Assembly: GCF_032452875.1 (NCBI RefSeq)
Contig: NC_083884.1
Span: 18,741,501-18,805,500 of the forward strand
DNA from: Bos javanicus
Lineage: Eukaryota > Chordata > Mammalia > Artiodactyla > Bovidae
DNA: 64,000 nt
Direction: 5' to 3'
Position numbers and translations under genes: made by a program. The notes beneath the pieces were generated by a model. The model saw only the letters and a list, made by a program, of their open reading frames with translations, was not told the origin of the DNA and did not search any database. Shown here piece by piece: positions 1-10,975 of the stretch (its first letter is position 1; every line of letters starts with the position of its first letter).

Positions 1-53
1 ATTGCCTTTTGTGTATGTGTGTGTGGTGATGATACTTAAGATCTAACTCTCTT

Positions 54-168
54 GGGAGTTCCCTGGTGGCCTAGTGGTTAAGATTTCAGACTTTCACTGT
101 CAAGACCCAGGTTCAATCCCTGGTCAGGGAACTGAGATCCCACAGCTATGTGGAATAGGGAAGAAAAA
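54..168 (+). mobile_element. CHR-2-like tRNA-derived SINE
   Basis: It begins 'gggagttccctggtgg', has a B-box-like 'ggttcaatccc' and ends in an A-rich tail. It is flanked by a near-perfect TSD: agatctaactctctt (39-53) and agatcgactctctt (169-182). It sits inside the old L1. Confidence 0.8.
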
Positions 169-233
169 AGATCGACTCTCTTAGCAACTTTCGAGTATAA
201 AAGTATTGTGAATTATAGTCACTATGCTGTATA

Positions 234-1725
234 GGGCCTTAGAAAGCATCACTACGAACAAAGCTAGTGGAGGTGATGGAATTCCAGTTGAGCTATTCCA
301 AATCCTGAAAGATGATGCTGTGAAAGTGCTGCATTCAATATGCCAGCAAATTTGGAAAACTCAGCAGTGGCCACAGGACTGGAAAAGGTCAGTTTTCATT
401 CCAATCCCAAAGAAAGGCAATGCCAAAGAATGCTCAAACTACCACACAATTGCAGTCATCTCACACGCTAGTAAAGTAATGCTCAAAATTCTCCAAGCCA
501 GGCTTCAGCAATATGTGAACCGTGAACTTCCTGATGTTCAAGCTGGTTTTAGAAAAGGCAGAGGAACCAGAGATCAAATTGCCAACATCCACCAGATCGT
601 TGAAAAAGCAAGAGAGTTCCAGAAAAACATCTATTTCTGCTTTATTGACTATGCCAAAGCCTTTGACTGTGTGGATCACAATAAACTGTGGAAAATTCTG
701 AAAGAGATGGGTATACCAGACCACCTGATCTGCCTCTTGAGAAATTTGTATGCAGGTCAGGAAGCAACAGTTAGAACTGGACATGGAACAACAGACTGGT
801 TCCAAATAGGAAAAGCAGTTCGTCAAGGCTGTATATTGTCACCCTGCTTATTTAACTTAAATGCAGAGTACATCATGAGAAACGCTGGGCTGGAAGAAAC
901 ACAAGCTGGAATCAAGATTGCCGGGAGAAATAGCAATAACCTCAGATATGCAGATGACACCACCCTTATGGCAGAAAGTGAAGAGGAACTAAAAAGCCTC
1001 TTGATGAAAGTGAAAGTGGAGAGTGAAAAAGTTGGCTTAAAGCTCAACATTCAGAAAATGAAGATCATGGCATCCGGTCCCACCACTTCATGGGAAATGG
1101 ATGGGGAAACAGTGAAACAGTGTCAGACTTTATTTTTCTGGGCTCCAAAATCACTACAGATGGTGACTGCAGCCATGAAATTAAAAGACGCTTACTCCTT
1201 GGAAGGAAAGTTATGACCAACCTAGATAGCATACTGAACAGCAGAGACATTACTTTGCCAACAAAGGTTCGTCTAGTCAAGGCTAAGGTTTTTCCTGTGG
1301 TCATGTATGGATATGAGAGTTGGACTGTGAAGAAGGCTGAGCGCCAAAGAATTGATGCTTTTGAACTGTGGTGTTGGAGAAGACTCTTGAGAGTCCCTTG
1401 GACTGCAAGGAGATCCCACCAGTCCGTTCTGAAGGAGATCAGCCCTGGGATTTCTTTGGAAGGAATGATGCTAAAGCTGAAACTCCAGTACTTTGGCCAC
1501 CTCATGCGAAGAGTTGATTCATTGGAAAAGACCCTGATGCTGGGAGGGATTGGGGGCAGGAGAAGGGGATGACGGAGGATGAGATGGCTGGATGGCATCA
1601 CTGACTCAATGGGCGTGAGTCAGTGAACTCCAGGAGTTGGTGATGGACAGGGAGGCCTGGCGTGCTGCGATTCATGGGGTCGAAAAGAGTCGGACACGAC
1701 TGAGTGACTGATCTGATCTAATAGG
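234..1725 (+). mobile_element. BovB LINE (RTE clade), 5'-truncated, reverse transcriptase nearly open
   Basis: This is a 3' piece of a BovB retrotransposon carrying most of the reverse transcriptase (RT). An open frame runs from 224 to 1216 and starts in flanking DNA. It contains the palm motif A region FIDYAKAFDC (about 641-670) and the catalytic YADD box (947-958), both with their aspartates. One base is missing near 1111-1122, in the run 'cagtgaaacagtg'. This shifts the frame, and the C-terminal part continues in another frame (1090-1572, ending in a stop codon). A perfect 10-bp TSD, atgctgtata, lies at 224-233 and 1726-1735, so this is an independent target-primed insertion into the old L1. 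Truncation and frameshift make it non-autonomous. Confidence 0.93.
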
Positions 1726-1859
1726 ATGCTGTATATCCTCAGAACTTACTCATCTTATAACTGGAAGTTTGTACCCTTTGACCAACATATCCGCATTTCC
1801 CCACCCTCCAGCCCTTGGCGTCCACTACTCTTTACTAGTCTGTTTCGAGGAGTTAGACT

Positions 1860-2005
1860 TTTCTGTTTTTATTTATTTTTTATTTCAAATTTTTTGGCCA
1901 TGCCAAAAGGCATGTGGAATCCTAACTCCCCAACCAGGGATTGAACCCTCACCCCCTGCCTTGGAAGTGAGGGGTTGTAACCCCTGGACTGCTAGGGAAA
2001 TCCCA
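1860..2005 (-). mobile_element. CHR-2-like SINE, antisense
   Basis: A T-rich tail at the left is followed by the complement of a tRNA-derived SINE ('gggattgaaccctca' at about 1937), ending in 'gctagggaaatccc', the complement of the SINE head. L1 sequence resumes on the right. Flanks agttagactttt and agttaagctttt form an imperfect TSD. Confidence 0.7.
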
Positions 2006-2100
2006 AGTTAAGCTTTTTTAGGTTCCACATATGAGTGGGGACATAGAGTATTTGTCTTTGTCTGACTTACTTGACTTAACACAATGCCCACAAGAGCAAG

Positions 2101-2561
2101 GATGGATTATTATTGTTATGATTTTTTACTATTATATTTTATTACTGATATTACTATTATCAGTTAACAGTGGCCAGCAGGGTTTTCCCAGGGCTTATTT
2201 TTACAGAGCAAAACTCAATTTCACTGATTGCTCTTCACATATCCTGCTGTTATCTTGAAACTTTATAACAATCAGAAGCTACAGACTCATAGATCTTCTA
2301 TTAAAAGGTAAGAAATTTTGAAGATAGAACACAGGATTACATGGTTGCATGACAGAGCTCCATTCAGTTTGCTTGTCACATCCTGGAGGAAGTTGGCATT
2401 TCTGGTTGGATAGAGCCCTAGCAGATGACTTGGGTTTTTTATTGCTGTTCTTCTTTACTTAGTTCTCAATATTTTAAGATATAATATGTAATATACTGTT
2501 GTATGCTGGTGATATCTCAATTTTTTAAAAAAGAGCATTTAAAAAATATATATTGTCATGT
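2101..2561. other. Intron 2 sequence, nothing recognised
   Basis: AT-rich intronic DNA between the old L1 and the second BovB. I see no exon, RNA gene or repeat family here. Confidence 0.5.
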
Positions 2562-4942
2562 AGCAAATTTGGCCTTGGAATATAGAATGAAGCAGGGCAA
2601 AGGCTGAGAGAGTTTTGCCAAGAGAACACACTGGTCATAGCAAACACCCTCTTACAACAACACAAGAGAAGACTCTACGCATGGACATCACCAGATGGTC
2701 AACACTGAAATCAGATTGATTATATTCTTTGCAGCCAAAGATGGAGAAGCTCTATACAGTCAGCAAAAACAAGACCAGGAGTTGACTGTGGCTCAGATCA
2801 TGAACTCCTTATTGCCAAATTCAGACTTAAATTGAAGAAAGTAGGGAAAACCACTAGACCATTCAGGTATGACCTAAATCAAATCCCCTATGATTATACA
2901 GTGGAAGTGAGAAATAGATTTAAGGGACTAGATCTGATAGATAGAGTGCCTGATGAGCTATGGCATGAGGTTCGTGACATTGTACAGGAGACAGGGATCA
3001 AGACCATCCCCATGGAAAAGAAATGCAAAAAAGCAAAATGGCTGTCTGGGGAGGCCTTAAAATAGGGGTGAAAAAAAGAGAAGCGAAAAGCAAAGGAGAA
3101 AAGGAAAGATATAAGCATCTGACTGCAGAGTTCCAAAGAATAGCAAGGAGAGAGAAGAAAGCCTTCCTCAGCAATCAATGCAAACAAATAGAGGAAAACA
3201 ACAGAATGGGAAAGACTAGTGATCTCTTCAAGAAAATTAGAGATACCAAGGGAACATTTCATGCAAAGATGGGCTCGATTGATAAAGGACAGAAATGGTA
3301 TGGACCTAACAGAAGCAGAAGATATTAAGAAGAGATGGCAAGAATACACAGAAGAACTGTACAAAAAAGATCTTCACGACCAAGATAATCACGATGGTGT
3401 GATCACTGACCTAGAGCCAGACATCCTGGAATGTGAAGTCAAGTGGGCCTTAGAAAGCATCACTATGAACAAAGCTAGTGGAGGTGATGGAATTCCAGTG
3501 GAGCTATTCCAAATCCTGAAAGATGATGCTGTGAAAGTGCTGCATTCAATATGCCAGCAAATTTGGAAAACTCAGCAGTGGCCACAGCACTAGAAAAGGT
3601 CAGTTTTTATTCCAATCCCAAAGAAAGGCAATGCCAAAGAATGCTCAAACTACTGCACAATTGCACTCATCTCACACGCTAGTAAAGGAATGCTCAAAAT
3701 TCCACAAGCCAGGCTTCAGTAGTACGTGAACTGGGAACTTCCTGATGTTCAAGCTGGTTTTAGAAAAGGCAGAGGAACCAGAGATCAAATTGCCAACATC
3801 CACCAGATCGTTGAAAAAGCAAGAGAGTTCCAGAAAAACATCTATTTCTGCTTTATTGACTAAGCCAAAGCCTTTGACTGTGTGGATCACAATAAACTGT
3901 GGAAAATTCTGAAAGAGATGGGAATACCAGACCACCTGATCTGCCTCTTGAGAAATTTGTATGCAGGTCAGGAAGCAACAGTTAGAACTGGACATGGAAC
4001 AACAGACTGATTCCAAATAGGAAAAGGAGTACATCAAGGCTGTATATTGTCACCCTGCTTATTTAACTTCTATGCAGAGTACATCATGAGAAACGCTGGG
4101 CTGGACGAAGCACAAGCTGGAATCAAGATTGCCGGGAGAAATAGCAATAACCTCAAATATGCAGAAGACACCACCCTTATGGCAGAAAGTGAAGAGGAAC
4201 TAAAAAGCCTTTTGATGAAAGTGAAAGAGGAGAGTGAAAAAGTTGGCTTAAAGCTCAACATTCAGAAAATGAAGATCATGGCATCTGGTCCCATCACTTC
4301 ATGGGAAATAGATGGGGAAACAGTGGAAACAGTGTCAGACTTTTTTTTTTTTGACTCGAAAATCACTGCAGATGGTGATTGCAGCCATGAAATTAAAAGA
4401 TGCTTACTCCTTGGAAGGAAAGTTATGACCAACCTAGATAGCATACTGAAAAGCAGAGACATTACTTTGCCAACAAAGGTCCATCTAGTCAAGGCTATGG
4501 TTTTTCCTGTGGTCATGTATGGATGCGAGAGTTGGACTGTGAAGAAGGCTGAGCACTGAAGAATTGATGCTTTTGAACTGTGGTGTTGGAGAAGACTCTT
4601 GAGAGTCCCTTGGACTGCAAGGAAATCCAACCAATCCAACCTAAAGGAGATCAGTCCTGGGTGTTCTTTGGAAGGAATGATGCTAAAGCTGAAACTCCTG
4701 TACTTTGGCCACCTCATGCGAAGAGTTGTCTCATTGGAAAAGACTCTGATGCTGGGAGGGATTGGGGGCAGGAGGAGAAGGGGAGGACAGAGGATGAGAT
4801 GGCTGGATGGCATCACCGACTCGATGGACATGAGTCTGAGTGAACTCCGGGAGATGGTGATGAACAGGGAGGCCTGGCGTGCTGCAATTCATGGGGTCAC
4901 AAAGAGTCGGACACGACTGAGTGACTGAAGTGAACTGAACAA
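2562..4942 (+). mobile_element. BovB LINE, longer copy with decayed endonuclease and RT
   Basis: The copy starts in the C-terminal half of the apurinic-type endonuclease; the conserved Ser-Asp-His is encoded at 2793-2801. It runs through the linker and full RT to the BovB 3' end, finishing in a 'gtgaactgaac' tail. It is clearly dead: in-frame stops lie at 3591-3593, 3861-3863 and 4008-4010, there are frame changes near 3060 and 3320, and the YADD box reads YAED (4158-4169). It is in the same orientation as the copy 0.8 kb upstream but has a different 5' truncation point and its own mutations, so it is a separate insertion. No clean TSD was found. Confidence 0.93.
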
Positions 4943-5027
4943 TGTTTTAAACTTAGTCAAAAGTTAATTTGGCTAGAGATAGGAGTTTAAAGTAGAATTA
5001 CCCTTCATTTAAAATATCTTTCATCTT

Positions 5028-5175
5028 CCCTGGGTGTGCAGTGGTTGCCCAATGCAGGGGTCCTAGATTTGGTCCCGAGTCAGGGAACTGGATCCCACAT
5101 TCTGCAACTGAAGAGCCCATGTGCTGCAACTAGGACCTAGCATGACCAATAAATAAATAAATAATTTTTAAATAA
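5028..5175 (+). mobile_element. CHR-2-like SINE, diverged
   Basis: 'cttccctgggtgtgcagtgg' near the start and 'tcagggaactggatcccac' internally match the tRNA-Glu SINE layout. The tail is (AAAT)n-like at about 5142-5170. Confidence 0.65.
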
Positions 5176-6094
5176 AATTTCCCTCTAGGTTCTGTACCAG
5201 ACAGAAGGAAGGGAACACGGTGCTGGAGGGAGCACAGCTTATGCCTCAGGAGCTGGAAAGCCCCAAACCTTCTAGAGCCCAAAATGTGAAGGAAAAGCCA
5301 AAGCTGTTTAGTCTCCTAAGAACACTTTTGTGTATTCAGATATTAAAGAGAATTCTTCAGTGAAAATAGTTGAATAGATTGCAGATGTATCTGCCTAGGT
5401 AAACAACTATAAAATTTTTTCATTTCTTTTTAAGTTAGGTTTTCTCATTTAACTTAATACTGGAAGATTAAGTACAAGAGCTTTGATAAAACAGATAAAA
5501 ATGGTCTGTGTGTATATGGGAAGAAGGAAATCTAATTAAAACTGATTTTTAAATTTTCTCCATGTTTTCAAGTTATTTGATTCAAGTGCTGGTACTGGAA
5601 AAATCAAACCATTTTTTGTAGCTTCTTAACATACTAAAATATCTGCCAAGTGTTGAAAGAAATTTTAAGAAAATACAAGTCAAGAACATTGGGTGTGGTA
5701 TGATCCCATTTTTGTTAAAACAGCCACCACGCAAGGTTTGAAAATGCATAATGTATTAATGGAAAAAAAAAGTCTTAAATGGTATATGCCAAACTGAGTA
5801 AGAGTGTACAGGGGTTTCTGCTTTCCACATCTTTGTAGTGTTTGATTTGCTTTATGTTTGTTTGTTCGTTTTACAATGAATATGTTTTACTTTTTTCACT
5901 TAAGCATTTATTTCATCCTTCCCTCAGAGAGGAATCTTTCTAGCTGGGTTTTTTAAAAGTAAATCTAGAGCAGTGTTGTTCATTTCTTTGTCTACTCCAG
6001 GGTCTCATAACCAGTTCCCTAGTGCTGCTGTTTTAAGCTAAGTTTCTCAGTAAAAAGCTCACCGTCATATACATGAAAGTGCGTGCTATTTTAA
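5176..6094. other. Intron 2, nothing recognised
   Basis: AT-rich intronic sequence with no exon, RNA gene or mobile element that I can name. Confidence 0.5.
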
Positions 6095-6280
6095 TAATAA
6101 CACTAGGACGGCCCAGAGGGATGGTATGGGGAGGGAGGAGGGAGGAGGGTTTGGGATGGGGAACACATGTATACCTGTGGCGGATTCATTTTGATATTTG
6201 GCAAAACTAATACAAATATGTAAAGTTTAAAAAAAAAAAATTAAAAAAAATAAAATAAAATAAAATTTTCCATTCCAGCA
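6095..6280 (+). mobile_element. Bovine-type L1 3' end
   Basis: The segment carries the ruminant L1 3' UTR signature: 'ggatggggaacacatgtat' at about 6155, 'gcggattcattttgatat' at about 6180 and a long A-rich tail from about 6229. It is extremely 5'-truncated. Confidence 0.8.
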
Positions 6281-6339
6281 TAAAAAGCAAAAAATAAATA
6301 AATAAATAATAATAACAGTTGTTATTCGAGCCGTCGTTA

Positions 6340-6480
6340 TGTCCTCACATCTTCTGAGCACTTGCTGTGTATTAAACCTTGTAATCCTGAATAGCCTCAT
6401 TAGTAGCTGCCGTTCACAAATGGAGAAATAAAGCACAGAGTTTAAGAAACTTTCCTCACTTGCAATTGAGTGGCTACAAG
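6340..6480 (-). mobile_element. MIR SINE, antisense
   Basis: It has the MIR complement layout: 'ctgagcacttgctgtgt' (about 6355), a 'caaatggagaaataaagcac' stretch in place of the 'cagatgaggaaactgaggc' core, then a CACTTGC-type end. Old and diverged. Confidence 0.55.
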
Positions 6481-7042
6481 ATAATGCCATTTTCTCACAG
6501 TTGATTTCTTTTTTAAATGCACATACACTTCATATAAAAAATTCTCCCTGCGCTTGAGAAATACTCTTAACATGCTCATGTTCCCTCTCAATTGCCTCTT
6601 CTCAGAGCAAGATTATCCCAGTTTCACTCTTTCATTTAGGAAATAGCGCTTGAAGATATGCTGTGTTTATATGTGAGGGGAGAAATACATAATGCCTGAT
6701 TTGTTCCTGTAAAGGGCTTACAATCTATTTAGAGAAACGGGGCCCATAAGCTGATCATGGATAAAGACGTGGCACTTCCTGTACCCGTCCATGACTAGTC
6801 TCCAGCGACTGTGGTTACAGAGGTCAAGGTAGCCTCCTTTGGAAGCAGGGCTCCATGTGGGGGAAGGGTAGGCTCCAGGGAGGCCGATGATGAGCACCCT
6901 TTATAGCATAACTCCCTGTGCCATTTCAGCAAGAAAAAGATTAGAAAGTTTTCCCTCCATAGCTACTTCTCAAATATGACTGGATACTAACAATTGAGTG
7001 CAACATAATGCCATTTTCTCATAGTTGATTTCTTTTTTAAAT
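6463..7042. repeat. Pair of about 55-bp direct repeats 528 bp apart
   Basis: 6463-6518 and 6991-7042 share caattgagtg, then atgccattttctca, then agttgatttcttttttaaat, with only small differences between. The first copy overlaps the end of the MIR. The rest of the interval (6519-6990) is otherwise unremarkable. Confidence 0.85.
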
Positions 7043-7263
7043 AGAAAAAGACCAGAGGTTGGAGAATATTCATTCTTTTCCCAAAGTTATTTTTGTTTTG
7101 AATGATAAAAAGGCAAATGTAACCCATAACTTTTTTTTTTTTTCCTGAAGGCATCCTCAGGAATTTAAAAAGTTTAGTTACACATGTTTTAAGGGAAGAA
7201 GCAGGGAAAACAGAGTATAGAAGCTAAGATACATAAAGGTGTGCTTGAGGCCAGTGAATAATG
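7043..7263. other. Intron 2, nothing recognised
   Basis: Intronic DNA containing a short poly-T run at about 7131-7143; no other structure seen. Confidence 0.45.
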
Positions 7264-7483
7264 TAAGCAGGGGCTTCTAGAGCAGAAGTCGGACAAACCT
7301 TTTCTGCCCAGGGGGAGATAATAAATATTTTAGGCTTTGGGGGCCACGTATGGCCTCTGTTGCAATTATTCAACTCTGCTGTTGTGATATGAAAGCAGCC
7401 ACAGAGGATACGGAAAGGAATGTTCGTGGCCGTGTTCCAGTAAAACTGTATTTACAAAAACAGGCAGCCAGCTATGGTTTGCC
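7264..7483 (-). mobile_element. MER20-like hAT-Charlie DNA transposon
   Basis: Diagnostic stretches are 'aatattttaggctttggggg' (about 7324), 'caactctgctgttgtgatat' (about 7371) and 'aaactgtatttacaaaaaca' (about 7443), ending 'ggtttgccagcctctt'. It is a non-autonomous element with no coding sequence. Confidence 0.7.
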
Positions 7484-8095
7484 AGCCTCTTCGGGAGGAA
7501 AAAGTTAGAGAAAGAAGTGGTGCCTTTAACATCAGACTAAGAAGGTTTTTTTATTTTATTTCCTAAGTGACAGAAGATTTCAGAGCCTTATCATTTTTTA
7601 TTGCCTTGGAGATCACAGTTCCTATGATAACATGTCCCTTTTTTGTTATCAGATTCCACCCAAGTTACCAAAACAATTTACCAAGGAAGCTAAGCTGTTT
7701 CCTCAGGCAGGGGCTGGAAAACAATGCAGTAAGTTTTGCTCTCCAAAGTCTTATGACTTTGCATTTGGGAATCTTAGGTTTATTGAGCTATAGGAAATAG
7801 CAGTTTGTTCTTAGGATTATGATACTAATAAGGGCGGGCTCTGCTGGAAGGGAGGGGGAGACAAGCTACTGGACATGACCAGGGGGAAATATGTGCAAAT
7901 ACACATGATCGTTTAACTGATTCTTGAGACCCATGCCTTGTAGATTTCATCATAAACCTAAGAAATATTGGCAGTCTAGTCTGTCAGGGGATAATTCTGC
8001 CCAAACACACACAGTAACATTTTGAATGCCACTGAGAATTCAGTCAATAGGGTTGCTAGGTTTAACAAATAAAAATCCAGGCCACCCAGTTAAAA
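7484..8095. other. Intron 2, nothing recognised
   Basis: An open frame of 77 codons (7567-7800) lacks any recognisable domain or splice context and is treated as chance. Confidence 0.5.
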
Positions 8096-8291
8096 TGGTA
8101 TTCCAAGTGGCTCACTGGTAAAGAATCTGCCTGCAAGACAGGAGACCTGGGTTCAATCCTCTGGGTTGGGAAGATCCCCTTGGAATAGGAAGTGGTGACC
8201 CATCCCAAAATTCTTGCCTGGAAAATTCCATGGACAGAGGAGCCTGGCAGGCTACAGTCCATGGGGTCGCAAAGAGTCAGACATGACTGAG

Positions 8292-8293
<2 letters not shown>
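8096..8293 (+). mobile_element. Bov-tA SINE
   Basis: tRNA head ('gtggctcactggtaaagaat'), B-box-like 'ggttcaatcc', then the BovB-derived body 'acagaggagcctggcaggct' and 'ggggtcgcaaagagtcagac'. Confidence 0.88.

Positions 8294-8322
<29 letters not shown>
8291..8322. repeat. (GC)/(AC) microsatellite at a SINE 3' end
   Basis: A short GCGCGC run passes into (AC)n directly at the Bov-tA tail, a common birthplace of bovine AC microsatellites. Confidence 0.9.
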
Positions 8323-8323
<1 letters not shown>

Positions 8324-9317
8324 GATAAGCAACAAAAAATGTTTTAGTATAACTATGTCCTGTTCAATATTTGGGACATAATTATGCTAAAAAAGTTATT
8401 TGTTATTTATCTGAAACTCCACTGAGCATCCTGTATTTTATCTGGTAATTCCCCAAGTCAAAATGGATAATTAAATAGTTTTTTGTCCTGTCTGTTGTAT
8501 CATTATATCGGTTGATTGGTTACCCTTCACCAAGATTGTTCTTTTCTTTTTTTTTTTCGTGGTTGAAATCTAATGACAGTGTAATCTCATTAATTCCAAC
8601 CTCCCTAATTTAGACTTTTGATTATTGATGCAAGGGCTTTGCTGAAGTACACCTTCATCTCTACATGAATTTACTAGGCCTATTTATCATCGATCATACA
8701 AACAAAACTGAAAGAGAATGATTGATCTCTTTGGGAGACTACAGATAGTCTAATTACATTGTAATCAGAGGGTATCGTTATTTCAACTGTGCTTTTCTTT
8801 TAATAATTACAGATCGTTCTGTCATTCATTAACAGCAAGATAAGACTGTTCCAGGCAGAGTCAGGTGCAGCCACATCTGTCCCCATGGCTCCCTCCTGTC
8901 CCCAGTACCTGTCTCCTGGTTTTATGGCTGTCTTGTTCATAATGCTTCCTAGATCCTCATACAACTGTACTCACTACTTGAAGCCATCCTATAAATATGT
9001 TAGTTGAATTAATGAATGAGTGTTATCTGTGCATGTTAAAATAATCAAACTGTTTGTTGCTAAGCATCTTATGTTTTAATTGTAAAAAAAATAATAATTT
9101 GAGTTGGTCTTTCCCTTTATTCCAAATTTCAGTTCATGAAGGAATTTTTGGATAAAGTTAGCTTTGTTGCATAATGGCCTTTGCAAGGCTGACACTCAAA
9201 ATATGTTATGAAATCCAAAAAGTGCTTTATGAGGAGAGAAAAAAAGGTTCTTATAAAATCACCATAAACACCCCTGTGAGCTTTCTTTAGTTTTGGGACT
9301 ATGGGTCTCAAACTTTC
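8323..9317. other. Intron 2, nothing recognised
   Basis: About 1 kb of AT-rich, apparently unique intronic sequence with a poly-T run at about 8547-8558. Confidence 0.5.
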
Positions 9318-9525
9318 TATCAGGCTACTAATGAATCCACCTACAGTGCAGGAGACTCAAATAACTGGATTTGATCTCTGGATTAGGAAGATCCCCTGGA
9401 GAACGAAACGTCAACCCACTCCAGTATTCTTGCTTTGAGACTCCCAAGGACCGAGGAGCCTGGCAACTACAGTCTACGGGGTCACAAAAGAGCTGGACAT
9501 GACTAAAGTGACTAAACAACAGCAA
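9318..9525 (+). mobile_element. Bov-tA SINE, diverged
   Basis: 'aatccacctacagtgcagga' head, 'ccactccagtattcttgctt' body and 'gactaaacaacagcaa' end. The tRNA head is partly eroded. Confidence 0.85.
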
Positions 9526-9916
9526 TTGGTGTTAGTCAGGGTTAGCCTGCCGTCTTCCATACTTTACCCCCATTGCCCATGATTACACACACGTCACACA
9601 TAGACACACACACAAGTACCTCCCCAGATATCTTCCAAAGAGATGGAAGGGGATACTTTTGAATGGATACTAACTGTGGTTGTCACCAATAAATAATGCA
9701 TTAATAGTGTAAGACAGATAGGTAGACATCTACATGTTCTAAACCATGTTTGTATTACTGGAGACCACTCTATACAAGCCATTTAAAGACCCTTGAGAAC
9801 TCCCAGTGAGTTCTGGACCACTCATGAGGGAAGTTAAGCAGGAGTGGTTTATGTGTGGAAAGGGTAACACCAGCATTTCTGTTGCCTGGTGTTGGTCAGC
9901 ATCTAGCCTTGGAAAC
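9526..9916. other. Intron 2, nothing recognised
   Basis: Contains a short imperfect CA-rich run near 9585-9615; nothing else seen. Confidence 0.45.
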
Positions 9917-10130
9917 TTAGTGTGCTTAGTCATTCAGTTGTATCCAATTCTTTGTGACCCCATGGACTGTAGCTCACCAGGCTCCTCTGTCCAAGGGGAT
10001 TCTCCAGGCAAGAATACTGGAGTGGGTTGCCATGCATTCCTCCAGCGGATCTTCCCAATCCAGGGATCAAACCCATGTCTCCTGCATTGCAGGCAGATTC
10101 TTTACCATCTGAGCCCCCAGGGAAGCCCCA
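9917..10130 (-). mobile_element. Bov-tA SINE, antisense
   Basis: The complement of the full Bov-tA layout, ending 'accatctgagcccccaggga' at the tRNA head. It lies about 300 bp upstream of SETD7 exon 3, in the antisense direction. Confidence 0.9.
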
Positions 10131-10427
10131 GGAAACATAACTTAGATGAGGCTTATTCTATTTCCACTTGTGGTTTCTTTCTCTTGTACTTCTTTCAGTA
10201 GAGAAACTGGATTTAATCGGAGCTAGGAGATTAGGAATTAGATCTTCCTCTGTTTCTAATCCTACCCATATCTCTGGAGTATTTTTCCCTAGCAGTCTCA
10301 GAGAACTCAGGAGGATGTACTGAGTACAGGTGGTCATTGGAACAGAGGTGGGCATGATACGGTCCTTTCTTTTAGGAGAGTTGAGTCGAGGTCTCACTCT
10401 CCTCTTTTGTTCTCCCTTGTCTCACAG

Positions 10428-10629
10428 CACCCTGGAGGGATATTATGTGGACGATGCCCTGCAGGGCCAGGGAGTTTACACTTACGAGGATGGAGGAGTT
10501 CTCCAGGGCACATATGTAGACGGAGAGCTGAATGGACCTGCCCAGGAGTATGACACAGATGGGAGGCTGATCTTCAAGGGACAATACAAAGATAACATTC
10601 GGCATGGAGTGTGCTGGATATACTACCCA
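10428..10629 (+). CDS. SETD7: SETD7 exon 3 (residues 57-124, MORN repeats)
   Basis: The 202-nt exon follows a pyrimidine-rich acceptor (ctcacag) and ends at donor GTAAGT. Its first base completes a serine codon split by intron 2; it then encodes 67 codons from TLEGYYVDDA to VCWIYYP and ends in phase 0. It carries the end of the first MORN repeat, the second repeat (about residues 59-81) and most of the third (about 106-128), recognisable by the YVDG and DGEL-type turns and the G-x-Y spacing. MORN repeats form the N-terminal beta-rich domain of SETD7, which packs beside the catalytic domain. The same reading frame stays open upstream to 10330, but that part is intronic. Confidence 0.97.
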
Positions 10630-10896
10630 GTAAGTCTTGTCACTGCTCATTTTGCTGAAAAATAGCATGTTTTAAGACAAGGCTTTGAGTCTTCCCAATG
10701 AAGAATAAAATGTATTCTCTGTGTTAGAAAACGTGAGACTGTGAAAACTTGAGAGCCAGTAGCTGAAGCCAACAACTTAGGGGGGTTGTCCTCTCACTGT
10801 GAAACAGTTGACTTAAATTGTCCTCCGATCTGCTGTAAATTCCTCTTCAGGGTGGCTTTGGAAAGAAATGATTAGTCACAATTAAAACAAAATGGA

Positions 10897-10975
10897 GGAG
10901 ACTTCCCTGGTGGTCAAGTGGCCAAGACTCCATGCTCCCAATTCAGGGGGCCTGGGTTTGATCCTACGGTAAATA
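10897..10975 (+). mobile_element. CHR-2-like SINE fragment
   Basis: 'gacttccctggtggtcaagt' head and 'gcctgggtttgatccta' B-box region; the 3' part is missing. It lies in intron 3 about 270 bp after exon 3. Confidence 0.7.

Larger units (their letters stand above)
1..2100 (-). mobile_element. Old L1 3' end, antisense, split by three later insertions
   Basis: Pieces at 1-53, 183-233, 1736-1859 and about 2006-2100 read as the complement of a mammalian L1 3' region, for example the 'ctggaagtttgtaccctttg' stretch near 1760 and 'gtatttgtctttgtctgact' near 2049. The pieces are collinear once the SINE at 54-168, the BovB at 234-1725 and the SINE at 1860-2005 are removed. Family assignment is from memory of consensus sequence. 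Confidence 0.65.

Noticed and set aside
234..4942. One single BovB broken in two (234-1725 plus 2562-4942)
   Set aside because: Both contain the same RT region and 3' end, and the first has its own TSD, so they are two insertions.
10330..10665. Taking the whole open frame around exon 3 as coding
   Set aside because: Acceptor at 10427 and donor at 10630 fit the known protein exactly; the extensions are intronic.
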